Origin: Acidobacteriota bacterium
Lineage (GTDB): Bacteria > Acidobacteriota > Vicinamibacteria > Marinacidobacterales > Marinacidobacteraceae
Direction: 5' to 3'
Assembly (NCBI GenBank): GCA_022826825.1
Contig: JAJDUD010000021.1
Span: 20,646 to 84,645 of the forward strand
DNA length: 64,000 bases
The position numbers and the translations under genes are program-made. Within the stretch, counting starts at the first letter, position 1. Each line of letters begins with the position of its first letter. This document shows positions 33,341 through 42,394 of this stretch, piece after piece. The notes under the pieces were generated by a model. The model was not told the origin of the DNA, did no database searches, and saw only the letters and a program-made list of their open reading frames with translations.

Positions 33341-34342
33341 ATGCGCACGGACTCCCCTTCCCTACCTCGCCGTCCTCGTGGGATCACCCTCCTCGCCTGG
33401 TTCCTGCTGGCTCCCTGCCTGGCAACCGCGCAGGGCCGGACCCACACGTTCGTCCCGGAGCGGGGCTACCAGAGCTTCGCCGTCCGGGAGCCGGTGCTGC
33501 GGATCGCGCCCGGGGACACGCTGATCAGCGAATCCATGGGCGCGCCCTTCATGCCCGAGGAGGATAGGCACCTCGCGGGGGAGGTCGGGCCCATCTATAT
33601 CGAAGGGAGCGAGCGCGGGGACACCCTCGCGATCCGGATCGTGCGGCTGGAACTCAACGAGGACCGGGCGTATTCGGGAACCTCGACCGGGTTCGCGGCG
33701 CTCACCATGACGCCCCAGACGGCCATGCTCCACGAGCCGGTGCCCGCGCGCCGTTTCGAGTGGGTCCTGGACCTCGAGGCGAACACCGGCACCCTCGAGC
33801 TGCCGGCGAGCGGCAAGGATCCGGTGACCGTCGAGCTCGAGCCCATGATCGGGCGGATGGCGGTCGCTCCGGACCGGGGCGAGGTCATCTGGAACGCCGC
33901 GCCGGGGAACTTCGGCGGCAACATGGACACCCCGGAGATCCGCGAGGGGGTGACCGTGTACCTCCCGGTCTTCGAGCCGGGCGCCTACTTCTACTTCGGG
34001 GACATCCACGCCCTGCAGGGCGAGGGCGAGATCACCGGCACCGGGCTCGAGACCACCGCCGAGGTGACCTTCGAGTTCGACCTGATCAAGGGCAAGTCCA
34101 TCGCCTGGCCCCGGATCGAGAACGACGAATACCTCATGGTCGCGGGCTCGGTGCGGCCGCTGATGGACGCCTTCCGGATCGCCCACACCGAGATCATCTT
34201 CTGGCTCGAGGACGACTACGGCCTCGACCGCTGGGAGGCGCTGCAGCTCCTCTCGCAGGTCGGCAAGGCGCGCATCGGGAACGTGGTGGACCCGCACTAC
34301 ACGGTGGTGGCCATGTACCCGAAGAAGTACCTCCCGCGCTGA
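33341..34342 (+). CDS. Exported acetamidase/formamidase-family protein
   Basis: A 333-residue FmdA/AmdA-family protein with an N-terminal signal peptide (ITLLAWFLLAPCLATAQ). Family features are PGDTLISES, HLAGEVGPIYIEGSERGDTLAIRIV, an APGNFGGNMDTPEIREGVTVYLPVFEPGAYFYFGDIHALQGEGEI block (the family's zinc-site and active-site region with GNMD and GDxHxxQGxGE) and LMDAFRIAHTEIIFWLEDDYGLDRWEAL. Most formamidases are cytosolic, so export is a notable variation. The substrate could be a small amide. The motif block is intact, so activity is plausible. Confidence 0.85.
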   Translation: MRTDSPSLPRRPRGITLLAWFLLAPCLATAQGRTHTFVPERGYQSFAVREPVLRIAPGDTLISESMGAPFMPEEDRHLAGEVGPIYIEGSERGDTLAIRIVRLELNEDRAYSGTSTGFAALTMTPQTAMLHEPVPARRFEWVLDLEANTGTLELPASGKDPVTVELEPMIGRMAVAPDRGEVIWNAAPGNFGGNMDTPEIREGVTVYLPVFEPGAYFYFGDIHALQGEGEITGTGLETTAEVTFEFDLIKGKSIAWPRIENDEYLMVAGSVRPLMDAFRIAHTEIIFWLEDDYGLDRWEALQLLSQVGKARIGNVVDPHYTVVAMYPKKYLPR

Positions 34343-34375
34343 CTCCCGCGCCAGCGCGGACGGGGTCCAGAAGAA

Positions 34376-34666
34376 TCACGATTCGACGGGGGCTCTGCAG
34401 CCACCGCTCCGCCGTGCCAGCCGAAGTTCGCGCAACTCCGCATCAACTTCGTCCCGAGGGCGCGGAGGGATCTTTGCCACAAGTTCCCGGAACAGCCGGA
34501 CACGCTCAATGCGCTCCTCCTCGGTGACCTTCCCCTTGGTTCGGGCATAGATCGAAATTGCCTCCCGGACGATCGCGCTCCTGGTGCTGCCCAGGTCGCG
34601 CGAGAGCGCGTTGATGCGCGCCGCCGTGAGGGTGTCGAGACGGAAGGTCATCTTCTGGATTGCCAT
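34376..34666 (-). CDS. Ribbon-helix-helix (CopG-like) DNA-binding protein
   Basis: A 96-residue protein with an N-terminal RHH motif: MTFRLDTLTAARINALSRDLGSTRSAIVREAISIYAR, the beta strand then two helices of CopG/Arc regulators. A charged helical tail follows (EEERIERVRLFRELVAKIPPRPRDEVDAELRELRLARRSGG). It resembles antitoxins, but there is no toxin gene beside it: upstream are the erythromycin-esterase-like genes and downstream is a convergent gene. It could be an orphan antitoxin or a regulator. Confidence 0.75.
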   Translation of the reverse strand: MAIQKMTFRLDTLTAARINALSRDLGSTRSAIVREAISIYARTKGKVTEEERIERVRLFRELVAKIPPRPRDEVDAELRELRLARRSGGCRAPVES

Positions 34667-34734
34667 AGCAAAGTCATACTGTAGATCTGTCCTCCCGTGG
34701 TGAGCGTGGACCGGACGCGGGGACCGCGGGTCCT

Positions 34735-36141
34735 TTACCAGGAGTCGGGATACCGGAACGGCAGGACCGTGGTCGGACTGGTGGATTCGAAATGAATCAG
34801 CACGTCGAATTCCGCGGTGAGCGGAATCTCATACCAGTACCACTGCGGATTCGCGTCGTCATAGCAGGCGCCGATGCTGCGAAAGAGATTCGTCTCGGCG
34901 AGCCACGCGCTTCCCGGGTCGTCGGGGTTGACGCCGCGCAGGTCGAGGACGAAGCGGGGCGCGGCGGCTCGCGACAAGAGGCGCTCATAGGAGCCGGAGA
35001 CCGGGGCATCGAGGTCGAAAGCGGTCCGTTCTCCGCAGCGCCGCCCGAGTTCCCGTCTCGCCGTCAATCGGCCGCGTTCGTGGCTGAAGGCCACGATGAC
35101 CATGTCGTCGCCGAAGGTTCCGCGAAGGAACGACCCCTGGAAGCCAGGCCTGTTGGCAACGTGGCCGTTGTGAGCCCACAGCACCATCCTGCCATCGGGA
35201 CCGATCCGCCGGCTGAGCCACTCCGTGTTTTCGGCCATGGACTCGTCACGCCCCTGTTCACCGGTCACCAGGAGATGGCTCTGGACGGCGATGCGCAGGC
35301 TCTGGAGCGCCACCTCGAAGGCGTCCTCTCCTCCCGCCATGACGTACTCGTCCCGGTGAGCGAGGAGACGCTCCCTGACGTTTTCCAGCGACAACGCGCA
35401 TTCCGTCCGGTGCGCATCGGACTGATCCCAGTACGACGGGCTCGGAAACCAGCCGTGAGAGCCGTTGGCGAAGTCCTCGAGGCACCCGAGTTCTGCGGAG
35501 ACCTCCTCCAATCCTCCCGGATCCACCTCGCCCACGTACTCGCGCACGTTGTGGAGCGCCATCCCCGGGAACTGCATGTCGAAGCCGTGGAATCCCACGT
35601 CACCGCCCGCCTCGTTGTGGTCCCGCATCCACTCGATCATCTCGAGCACGGACTCGGTGTTCCAGGTCCAGAAATAGAGTCCCGACAGGAGGACTTCCGG
35701 GTCCCCCACCCCGGTGCGGACGTAGCGGTCGATACGGCGCGACTCCGGCCAACTGGCCTCGATCGCGAACGTGTTGAAACCCATTTCCTCGACCAGAAAG
35801 CGGAGGATCCGCGCCTTCATCTCGAAGAAGTCGCGGGTGCCGTGGGTCCCCTCGCCGAGGGCCACGATCCGTGCGTCTCCCACGATGTCGCGGAAGAACC
35901 CGAGGTCCGTGTGGGGCAGCGAGAGGTGGGCGCCGTCGAAGGGATGGACATTCGCGTCGAGCCAGGCCGGCACCGGGTCCGGGGGGAGGGGCCGCAGGGG
36001 AAGCTGCGGCACGGTACCGACGGGCGCATCCTCCTGACATCCCCCGGTGAGTACCAGGGCGGCTACGAGGCAGAGCGAACGAATCAGAACCGGGGAGTTC
36101 GCCGGGGGTCCGGGCATCCCTGGGGTCCGGCAGTCCTTCAC
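34735..36141 (-). CDS. Exported erythromycin-esterase-like protein, copy 1 (promoter-distal)
   Basis: A 468-residue protein of the erythromycin esterase (Ere) superfamily. An N-terminal signal peptide is followed by a cysteine at 35 (VLTGGCQ), giving a lipoprotein-like start, and a Pro-rich linker. The catalytic-site motifs of Ere enzymes are present: GEGTHG with Glu97 and His100, AIEASWPESRR, and WAHNGHVAN with His324 and His327. The C terminus reads TTVLPFRYPDSW. GTG at 36141 overlaps the stop of copy 2 as GTGA; an in-frame ATG at 36117 is an alternative. Ere enzymes open macrolide lactones, but most homologues have unknown substrates, so resistance is not implied. Confidence 0.85.
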   Translation of the reverse strand: MKDCRTPGMPGPPANSPVLIRSLCLVAALVLTGGCQEDAPVGTVPQLPLRPLPPDPVPAWLDANVHPFDGAHLSLPHTDLGFFRDIVGDARIVALGEGTHGTRDFFEMKARILRFLVEEMGFNTFAIEASWPESRRIDRYVRTGVGDPEVLLSGLYFWTWNTESVLEMIEWMRDHNEAGGDVGFHGFDMQFPGMALHNVREYVGEVDPGGLEEVSAELGCLEDFANGSHGWFPSPSYWDQSDAHRTECALSLENVRERLLAHRDEYVMAGGEDAFEVALQSLRIAVQSHLLVTGEQGRDESMAENTEWLSRRIGPDGRMVLWAHNGHVANRPGFQGSFLRGTFGDDMVIVAFSHERGRLTARRELGRRCGERTAFDLDAPVSGSYERLLSRAAAPRFVLDLRGVNPDDPGSAWLAETNLFRSIGACYDDANPQWYWYEIPLTAEFDVLIHFESTSPTTVLPFRYPDSW

Positions 36142-37532
36142 CAGGAGTCGGGATACCGGAACGGCAGGACCGTGGTGGGCCCGGTCTGCCTGAAGTGGAT
36201 GATGACGTCGTACGAGCGCGACAGGTTGGTGTTGAACCAGGTTCCATACCTGGGCGAGAGACAGCAGCCGATCGAACGAAACAGTCGCGATTCGCCAAGC
36301 CAGCGCGTTTCCGCCCGTTTGGCGTCGAGATTGCGGAGGTCGAGGACGAACCTCGGAAACCGTGCGGTCGCGAAGCGAACCTCGAACGACCCCGTTGGTG
36401 GGGGCTCCAGGTCATGGGGACCGTAGCCCCGCCGTGCGTTCGCGCGCAGGTCCACGGCGGAGAACTTGCCGGATTCGTGACTGAACGCGACGACGACCAT
36501 GTCGTCTCTGAAAGCCTCCCGCAGGTATGAGCCCTGGGCGTACGGCCGGGTGGCCACGTGACCGTTGTGAGCCCAGAGCACCATTCGGCCCTCGGGGCCG
36601 ATCCGCCGGCTGATCCACACGGTGTTTTCGGCCATGAACTCGTCACGGTTCTCCCCCTTCGCGTGCATCAGGTGGTACTGGAAGGCCACCCTGAGGCTCT
36701 GAAGAGCCACCTCGAATGAGTCAGCGCCCGCTACGGCCTCATATTCCCGCCGCCGTTCGAGAAGAAACTCCCGCGTCCGCTCCATCGACGTACCGCAGGT
36801 GTCGTGGTAATTGGCACTCCGCTGCGCGTAACCCCCTCCGGAGCCGTCGGGGCCGTTCGCGTGGGTCGTGAGGCAGTTGAGTTGCGTCGCGACCATGTCG
36901 AGATTCTCCGGATCTACCTCGTCCACGTATTCGCGAACGTTGTGCAGCGCCATCCCCGGGGACTGCATGTCGAAACCGTGAAAGCCCACGTCGCCGCCGG
37001 CCTCGTTGTGACCCCGCATCCATTCGATCATCTCGAGCACGGATTCGGTGTTCCAGGTCCAGAAATAGAGTCCGGACAGCAATGTCCTGGGGTCGCCTTC
37101 CCCGGTGCGCACGTAGTGGTCGAGACGCCGGGATTCCGGCCAGGTGGCTTCGATGGCAAAGGTGTTGAAGCCCATCTCTTCGACGAGGAAGCGGAGAATC
37201 CGCGCTTTCATCTCGAAGAAGTCGCGGGTGCCGTGGGTGTTCTCCCCCAGGGACACAACGCGCGCGTCGCCCGCGATGTCGCGGAAGAACCCGAGGTCCG
37301 TGTGGGGAAGCGAGAGGTGGGTGCCGTCGAAGGGATGGACATTGGCGTCGAGCCAGGCCGGCACTGGATCCGGGGGGAGAGTCGGCAGCGGAAGCTGCGG
37401 CGCGGTCCCGACCGGCGCATCTTCCTGACATCCCTCCGTGAGTACCAGGACGGCAACGACGCACAGCGCACGAGTCAGAACCGGGAGGTTCTTCCGGGGT
37501 CGGAGCATCCCCGGAATCCGTTGGTCGTTCAC
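36138..37532 (-). CDS. Exported erythromycin-esterase-like protein, copy 2
   Basis: A 464-residue paralogue very close to copy 1 in its first half. It shares the GCQEDAPVGT lipoprotein-like start, PPDPVPAWLDANVHPFDG, LSLPHTDLGFFRDI and the end TTVLPFRYPDSW. The catalytic pattern is intact apart from a conservative change: GENTHG in place of GEGTHG, then AIEATWPESRR and WAHNGHVATRP. It starts at GTG 37532, overlapping the stop of copy 3 as GTGA. The middle region (after EYVDEVDP) diverges strongly from the other copies, suggesting different substrate pockets. Confidence 0.85.
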   Translation of the reverse strand: MNDQRIPGMLRPRKNLPVLTRALCVVAVLVLTEGCQEDAPVGTAPQLPLPTLPPDPVPAWLDANVHPFDGTHLSLPHTDLGFFRDIAGDARVVSLGENTHGTRDFFEMKARILRFLVEEMGFNTFAIEATWPESRRLDHYVRTGEGDPRTLLSGLYFWTWNTESVLEMIEWMRGHNEAGGDVGFHGFDMQSPGMALHNVREYVDEVDPENLDMVATQLNCLTTHANGPDGSGGGYAQRSANYHDTCGTSMERTREFLLERRREYEAVAGADSFEVALQSLRVAFQYHLMHAKGENRDEFMAENTVWISRRIGPEGRMVLWAHNGHVATRPYAQGSYLREAFRDDMVVVAFSHESGKFSAVDLRANARRGYGPHDLEPPPTGSFEVRFATARFPRFVLDLRNLDAKRAETRWLGESRLFRSIGCCLSPRYGTWFNTNLSRSYDVIIHFRQTGPTTVLPFRYPDSW

Positions 37533-38905
37533 CAGGTATCCGGGGGCCGATAGGGCAGGACCGTGGTGGCCCGGGTCCGCTCGAAGTGAATGAGCACGTC
37601 GTACCACTCCGTAAGCGGGACCGGGCGCCAGTAGCGGTCGGGCATGGAAGGCCGGTAACAGCACCCAATGGAGCGGAACAGCCGCTCCCCCGCAAGCCAA
37701 GAGGTTCCGAGAGCACTCGTGTCGCGGTTGCGGAGGTCAAGAACGAATCTGGGGGAGACGCTTCGCGCCAGGGTGGCCTCGAACGATCCCGGCATCGGGA
37801 TGTCGAGGTCGAACGCGGGATAACCGCGGTAGGTGGTCGCCTCCAGGTCCACCCCGGTGAACTGACCACCCTCGTGACTGAACCCCACGACGACCATGTC
37901 GTCGCCGAAGGTCTCGCGCAAGTACCAGCCCTGCGCTTCCGGCTGGGTGGAGACGTGGTAGTTGTGGGCCCAGAGCACCATTCGTCCCTCCGGCCCGATC
38001 CGGCGGCTGATCCACTCGGTGTTTTCCGCCATGGACTCGTCCCGACCCTGTTCCCGTGCGGCGCTCAGGTGGTACTGCACCGCGACGCGCAGGCTCTGAA
38101 GCGCGATCTCGAAGGCGTCCTCCCCTGCCGCGGCCTGGTACGCGTCACGCTGCGAGAGCAGGAACTCGCGAGCTTCGTCGAGCGATGCGCTGCAGTCCGT
38201 CCGGTAGGAATCGGGCTGATCCCGGTACCCGGGACGCGGAATGCGTCCGTCGGGGCTGTTCGCATACCTGTCGAGGCAGTCGAGTCGGTCAGAAACCGCC
38301 TCCAACGCCTCGGGCTCCACGCGCCGCACGTATTCCCGCACGTTGTGAAGCGCCATCCCCGGGTACTGCATGTCGAAACCGTGGAATCCCACATCGCCCC
38401 CGGCCTCGTTGTGTTCCCGCATCCATTCGATCATTTCCAGTACGGATTCGGTGTTCCAGGTCCAGAAATAGAGCCCCGACAGGAATCTCTCCGGGTCTCC
38501 CTCGCCGGTACGCACGTAGTGGTCGAGACGCCGCGATTCGGGCCAGGTCGCCTCGATGGCGAACGTGTTGAATCCCATCTCCTCGACCAGGAACCGAAGG
38601 ATGCGCGCCTTCATCTCGAAGAAGTCGCGAGCGCCATGGGTGTTCTCGCCCAGCGCCACGATGCGGGCGTCTCCCACGACGTCACGGAGGAACTCGAGTT
38701 CGGCGTGCGGGAGGGAGAGGTGCGGACCCGTAAACGGATGCGTATTCGCCGCCAGCCAGGTCACGACGGGGTCCGGAGGCGGGTCCGGCAGGTTGAGCGT
38801 GGGCGTCACCGGGTCGTCGGCGCAACCGTGGTTCAGCATCAGCACGGCCGTGATCAGGGTGAGCCGCACCGGGGTGCGGGCGCCGAAAACAGGGATTCCG
38901 GACAT
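37529..38905 (-). CDS. Exported erythromycin-esterase-like protein, copy 3 (promoter-proximal)
   Basis: A 458-residue paralogue, first in the three-gene operon. ATG at 38905 is preceded by GGGAG seven bases upstream. The signal peptide ends near VLMLNHGCADDP, with a cysteine at the same place as in copies 1 and 2. Ere motifs: GENTHGARDFFEMKARILRF, AIEATWPESRRLDHYV, LWAHNYHVSTQP (Tyr replaces Gly between the two histidines). The C terminus is TTVLPYRPPDTW. It is the most diverged of the three and might approximate the ancestral copy. Confidence 0.85.
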   Translation of the reverse strand: MSGIPVFGARTPVRLTLITAVLMLNHGCADDPVTPTLNLPDPPPDPVVTWLAANTHPFTGPHLSLPHAELEFLRDVVGDARIVALGENTHGARDFFEMKARILRFLVEEMGFNTFAIEATWPESRRLDHYVRTGEGDPERFLSGLYFWTWNTESVLEMIEWMREHNEAGGDVGFHGFDMQYPGMALHNVREYVRRVEPEALEAVSDRLDCLDRYANSPDGRIPRPGYRDQPDSYRTDCSASLDEAREFLLSQRDAYQAAAGEDAFEIALQSLRVAVQYHLSAAREQGRDESMAENTEWISRRIGPEGRMVLWAHNYHVSTQPEAQGWYLRETFGDDMVVVGFSHEGGQFTGVDLEATTYRGYPAFDLDIPMPGSFEATLARSVSPRFVLDLRNRDTSALGTSWLAGERLFRSIGCCYRPSMPDRYWRPVPLTEWYDVLIHFERTRATTVLPYRPPDTW

Positions 38906-39115
38906 TGGCTGTCTCCCTTCCCGTGGAGTTCTCGGCCGTAACGCACGCAAGCGGTTTGCCAATTACGGATGTGACACCGCGGAGGGAGGGCGGCGTGATC
39001 AGCGGACCGAGCCATCCGGGCGAATAGCCCTGCGCGCTTTCGCTGGGCTTCGCCCAGCGGTGCCGGCCGGAGGCGGGCGCTCCCTGCCGGGTGCGCAATC
39101 CGGCGGAATAGCGGC

Positions 39116-39169
39116 GGGAGTTTCGCCCGCCCGGCGGGCGGGCGATGCCGGTCTGAAGACCGGCGCTCC
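39116..39169 (-). repeat. Family A palindromic half-unit
   Basis: GGGAGTTTCGCCCGCCC... with GCCGGTCTGAAGACCGGC and ending GGCGCTCC, 15 bases past the stop of the following minus-strand amidohydrolase gene. A degraded family B piece (CGGTGCCGGCCGGAGGC) lies at about 39058-39080. I see nothing else in the 279-bp gap 38906-39184. Confidence 0.7.
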
Positions 39170-39184
39170 TACCTATCTGACCAC

Positions 39185-40843
39185 CTAGCGCTTGGTCGGC
39201 TTGGGGTACTCGTGGTCGGGGTCGTCCTCGAGGAAGAGGGGCATCGGCGGGGGCGGGAGGCCCTGCTCGGCACGGGCGGCGCGTACGGTCTCGCGAACGT
39301 CCGTGAGCAGCTTCCGGGTGTCGTAGAGGATGCCGTCCTTCATCAGGTACTTGATGGACCCGATGCGCTCGGTCCGGCCGGTGGCGTGGTTCAGGCGGAC
39401 GGTGCCGGTGCCGTAGAGCACCTTCAGGTTGTGGAGCGGGTTCTCCTCGAGGATCACGAAGTCGGCGATCTTCTCTTCCTCGATGCTGCCGAGCCGCTCA
39501 CCGAGCCCGAGGTACTCGGCTCCGTCGAGCGTGGCGGCCTTGATCACCTCGAGCGGGTGGAATCCGGCCTCCTGGAACAGCTCCAGCTCCTGCACGAAGC
39601 CGAAGCCGTAGAGATTGAAGGTGTAGCCCGAATCGCTGCCCACCACGACGCGGCCCCCCCGGTTCTTGAACTCGTTCACGAAGGCCATCCAGAGCCGGTA
39701 GTTCTCCTTCCAGTTCAGCTCCACCTGGGTGGTCCAGTCGAAGAAGTAGGAGGCGTGGTTCACGGCGCTCGGGCGGTAGAACTCCCAGAGGTTCGGATGG
39801 GTGTAGACCGAGTGCCACTCGTTCCGCTGCTGGCGCATCAGGTCACGCGTGCCGATATAGGCGACCCAGGTCGGATGGATCGTGAAATCGAGCTCCAGCA
39901 GCTCGTTCATCACCGCGTTCCACTTCTCGGAGAACGGCGGCGCGGCCTGCGCCCACAGCCGGCCCGCCTCGGTGAACCGGTGATACTCGTTGTTGTAGTT
40001 GTAGTCGAACGGGTAGTGCTGGATCGTCTTGTCCGCGAACATGGCCTCCGGCAGGCCGTACCAGTGGGTCATGGAGGTCAGCCCGGCGCGCGCGGTGTCG
40101 AGCGCGTTCATGCCCACCACGTCGAGCTGGGCGTGGTGCGTCGTGGAGAGGAGCCCCACCTTCGCCGCCTCGTCGAGGGCCGCCCGGAAGATGCGCGGCG
40201 AGGCGCCGAAGAACTTGATCCCGTCGGCGCCCTGCTCCTTGACCCACCGGACCCAGCGGCGGGCCGCGTCCGGATTCGTGACCGGCTCTTCGCCGTCGCG
40301 TCCGAAGACCACGAACGTCTGCATTCGGGGCGAGGTGATCTCGTTGTTCCAGGCACGCCGCGCGTGGTGGAGGAGCCAGCGCGTGTTGAAGTTGCCGACG
40401 TCGGCGCCGGTGGCGATGCCGTGTCCCATCCACAGCTTGTGGATGTACTCGGTGGGGACGCGCTGCCCCTCCCCCTCATAGTGCTGGTGGAGGTGCATGT
40501 CCAGGAACCCGGGCAGGATGTAGTGCCCGTGGAGATCGATCTCGTGATCTCCCGGCTGCGCCACCGGCCGGTCCTCTTCGTGGATCGGGCTCACCCCGGT
40601 CCCGACGCTCGTGATCGAGCGGATGACGTTCCCCTCGACGACGATGTCCGCCGGGCCGTAGGGCGGCGCTCCGGTGCCGTCGATCACGAGCGGACCGCGC
40701 AGGATCACCCGGTCCCAGGGCCCCTCGCCGTCGGTGCGGTCGGGCACCGGATAGGGGATTTCCTCCTGGGCGGCGAGCGGCGCGGCGAGCGCGCCGGCGG
40801 CGACAAGCGCGAGCAGCAGGGTGGACAGACGGGTTCGAGTCAT
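39185..40843 (-). CDS. Exported amidohydrolase (imidazolonepropionase-like)
   Basis: A 552-residue secreted metal-dependent hydrolase. Signal peptide LSTLLLALVAAGALAAPLAAQ with a site after AAQ. The amidohydrolase fold shows VIDGTGAPPYGPADIVVEGNVI (N-terminal beta sandwich), GFLDMHLHQHY (HxH metal motif), GIKFFGASP (the position of the bridging Lys), STTHHAQLD, MTHWYG and GSDSGYTFN (Asp). The C-terminal part reads GSIEEEKIADFVILEENPLHN, as in imidazolonepropionase-like enzymes. The substrate is unknown. GGAGG lies about ten bases before the ATG. Confidence 0.87.
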   Translation of the reverse strand: MTRTRLSTLLLALVAAGALAAPLAAQEEIPYPVPDRTDGEGPWDRVILRGPLVIDGTGAPPYGPADIVVEGNVIRSITSVGTGVSPIHEEDRPVAQPGDHEIDLHGHYILPGFLDMHLHQHYEGEGQRVPTEYIHKLWMGHGIATGADVGNFNTRWLLHHARRAWNNEITSPRMQTFVVFGRDGEEPVTNPDAARRWVRWVKEQGADGIKFFGASPRIFRAALDEAAKVGLLSTTHHAQLDVVGMNALDTARAGLTSMTHWYGLPEAMFADKTIQHYPFDYNYNNEYHRFTEAGRLWAQAAPPFSEKWNAVMNELLELDFTIHPTWVAYIGTRDLMRQQRNEWHSVYTHPNLWEFYRPSAVNHASYFFDWTTQVELNWKENYRLWMAFVNEFKNRGGRVVVGSDSGYTFNLYGFGFVQELELFQEAGFHPLEVIKAATLDGAEYLGLGERLGSIEEEKIADFVILEENPLHNLKVLYGTGTVRLNHATGRTERIGSIKYLMKDGILYDTRKLLTDVRETVRAARAEQGLPPPPMPLFLEDDPDHEYPKPTKR

Positions 40844-40910
40844 GCGGCAGATGGCCTCCGAAAGCGGGTCAGTATCCCATATGGACGCGGGTTTTCCCGC
40901 GCCGAATCGG

Positions 40911-41699
40911 TCAGGTGGCGAGACGGTCGAGACGCAGCCGGTGCCGCTCGTCGAAGAGCCGGCGGGACACCACCCGCACCGCCGCCAGCACCCCGAAACC
41001 GGTCCCGGCGGCGATGAGGAGCAGGATCAGGATCTGGTAGCGGACCGCCTGGTCCACCGAGGCGCCGGCGAGGATCTGCCCGGTCATCATCCCGGGCAGG
41101 CTCACCACCCCGGCGGCCGCCATCGCGTTGAAGATGGGGATCAGCCCGGCCCGCACGCTCTCGCGGGCGATGTCGGACACCGCCGCCTCCCGCGTCTCCC
41201 CGAGGGCGAGCCGCTGCTCGATCACCTCGCGGCTGCGGACCACCGCTTCCGTCAGCCGCTCGGTGGACAAGGACACGCCGTTCATCGTGTTGCCGAGCAG
41301 CATCCCGAGCAGCGGGATGGAAAAGCGCGGCGCCCACCACGGATCCGGCCCGAGCACCACCGCGAGCGCGAAGACGGTGAACAGGAAGGAGGACAGGAAC
41401 ATCGCCATCCCCCCGGCGAGATACCCCCAGCGTCCGGCCAGCGGCCGCGCCTGGCGGATCTTCACCTCGCGCGCCGCGACCGCGAGCATGAACAGCGCCA
41501 TCAGCCCGACGATCAGCGGGTGGCTCGTCCCGAGCACGAAACGCAGCACGAGCCCCAGCAGGAGAAGCTGCGCCGACCCCCGCGCGGCGAGCCAGAGGAG
41601 CTGCCGGGAGACGCCGAGACCGGCCATCCGGTTGGCGAGCGCCAGCAGCACCACCGCCGCCGCGGCGGCGACCAGGTCCCAGTAGCTGAGGGGGATCAC
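40911..41699 (-). CDS. fetB: FetB-like ABC permease (UPF0014 family)
   Basis: A 262-residue membrane protein with seven or so helices, of the FetB/YbbM family. Motifs include ARGSAQLLLLGLVLRFVL, the AAREVKIRQARP loop, GMLLGNTMNGVSLSTERLTEAVVRSREVIEQRLALGETREAA and AMAAAGVVSLPGMMTGQILAGASVDQAVRYQILILLLIAAGTGFG, all strongly conserved. In E. coli FetAB exports iron and aids oxidative-stress resistance. GTG at 41699 overlaps the ATPase stop as GTGA. Confidence 0.87.
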   Translation of the reverse strand: MIPLSYWDLVAAAAAVVLLALANRMAGLGVSRQLLWLAARGSAQLLLLGLVLRFVLGTSHPLIVGLMALFMLAVAAREVKIRQARPLAGRWGYLAGGMAMFLSSFLFTVFALAVVLGPDPWWAPRFSIPLLGMLLGNTMNGVSLSTERLTEAVVRSREVIEQRLALGETREAAVSDIARESVRAGLIPIFNAMAAAGVVSLPGMMTGQILAGASVDQAVRYQILILLLIAAGTGFGVLAAVRVVSRRLFDERHRLRLDRLAT

Positions 41700-42325
41700 G
41701 CCGGGGACTCCGCCGGGGCCGGGCCCGGATCGGGAAGGCCGCGGACCTCGCCCTCCGGCAGCAAGAGCACCCGGTCCGCAGCCGCCACCACTTCGGGAAG
41801 GTGGGAAACCCACACCACCGGGGCGTGCCGCTCCCTGCGGTAGCGGTCGATCCGGCCGATGACGAGCGCCCGGTTGTCCTGGTCGAGGTTCGCGGTGGGT
41901 TCGTCGAGCAGCAGGACCTCGGGCGCGTTCAGGAGCAGCCGCAGGAGCGCCAGCCGGGACCGCTCCCCGGTGGAGAGCCGCGCCGGGTCGGCGTGGCGGA
42001 CTTCCGGATCGAGACGGAGTCCGGCGAGTTCTTCGGCGAGGGAGTCTTCGTCCTCCGGGAAGTGCGCGCCGACCGCCGGGCGCCAGAAACGCGGCTCCGC
42101 GGGGAGAAGGCCGACCCGCCGGCGCCATTCGGGGGCCGGGACGGCCGCGCAGGAACGCTCGCCCCACCGGACGTCCCCGCGGTGCGGATCGAGGTCCGCC
42201 AGGGTCCGGAGCAGACGGGTCTTTCCCGATCCGGACGGACCGGAGACCGCGAGCACGCCTCCGGGCGGCACCTCGAAGGAGAGCGGCGAAAGCCCCGGAA
42301 TCTCCAGATCGCGAACGGCGAACAC
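41696..42325 (-). CDS. fetA: FetA-like ABC transporter ATPase
   Basis: A 209-residue ABC ATPase: Walker A GPSGSGKT at 29-36, signature LSTGERSRLALLRLL, Walker B VLLLDEPTANLD and the switch His in WVSHLPE. The signature is STGE rather than SGGQ, as tolerated in FetA relatives. The adjacent FetB-like permease identifies the system. GTG at 42325 is preceded by CACAAT and 6 nt, a near-match to the leaderless -10 pattern, with an overlapping GGAG. It is divergent from the DUF368 gene. Confidence 0.85.
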   Translation of the reverse strand: MFAVRDLEIPGLSPLSFEVPPGGVLAVSGPSGSGKTRLLRTLADLDPHRGDVRWGERSCAAVPAPEWRRRVGLLPAEPRFWRPAVGAHFPEDEDSLAEELAGLRLDPEVRHADPARLSTGERSRLALLRLLLNAPEVLLLDEPTANLDQDNRALVIGRIDRYRRERHAPVVWVSHLPEVVAAADRVLLLPEGEVRGLPDPGPAPAESPA

Positions 42326-42382
42326 GCTCCAATTGTGGCTCGACTGCCGCGCGGGGAGTCCCGGAGGGGCCGCCGGCCTCCG

Positions 42383-42388
42383 TACACT
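42383..42388 (+). promoter_or_regulatory. -10 element TACACT, leaderless DUF368 gene
   Basis: TACACT, 6 nt, then the GTG start at 42395. No separate Shine-Dalgarno. Confidence 0.5.
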
Positions 42389-42394
42389 GACGGG

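Noticed and set aside
34735..38905. Erythromycin-esterase-like genes as macrolide-resistance genes
   Set aside because: Export signals and divergence from EreA/EreB argue against a simple resistance call; most superfamily members have other or unknown substrates.
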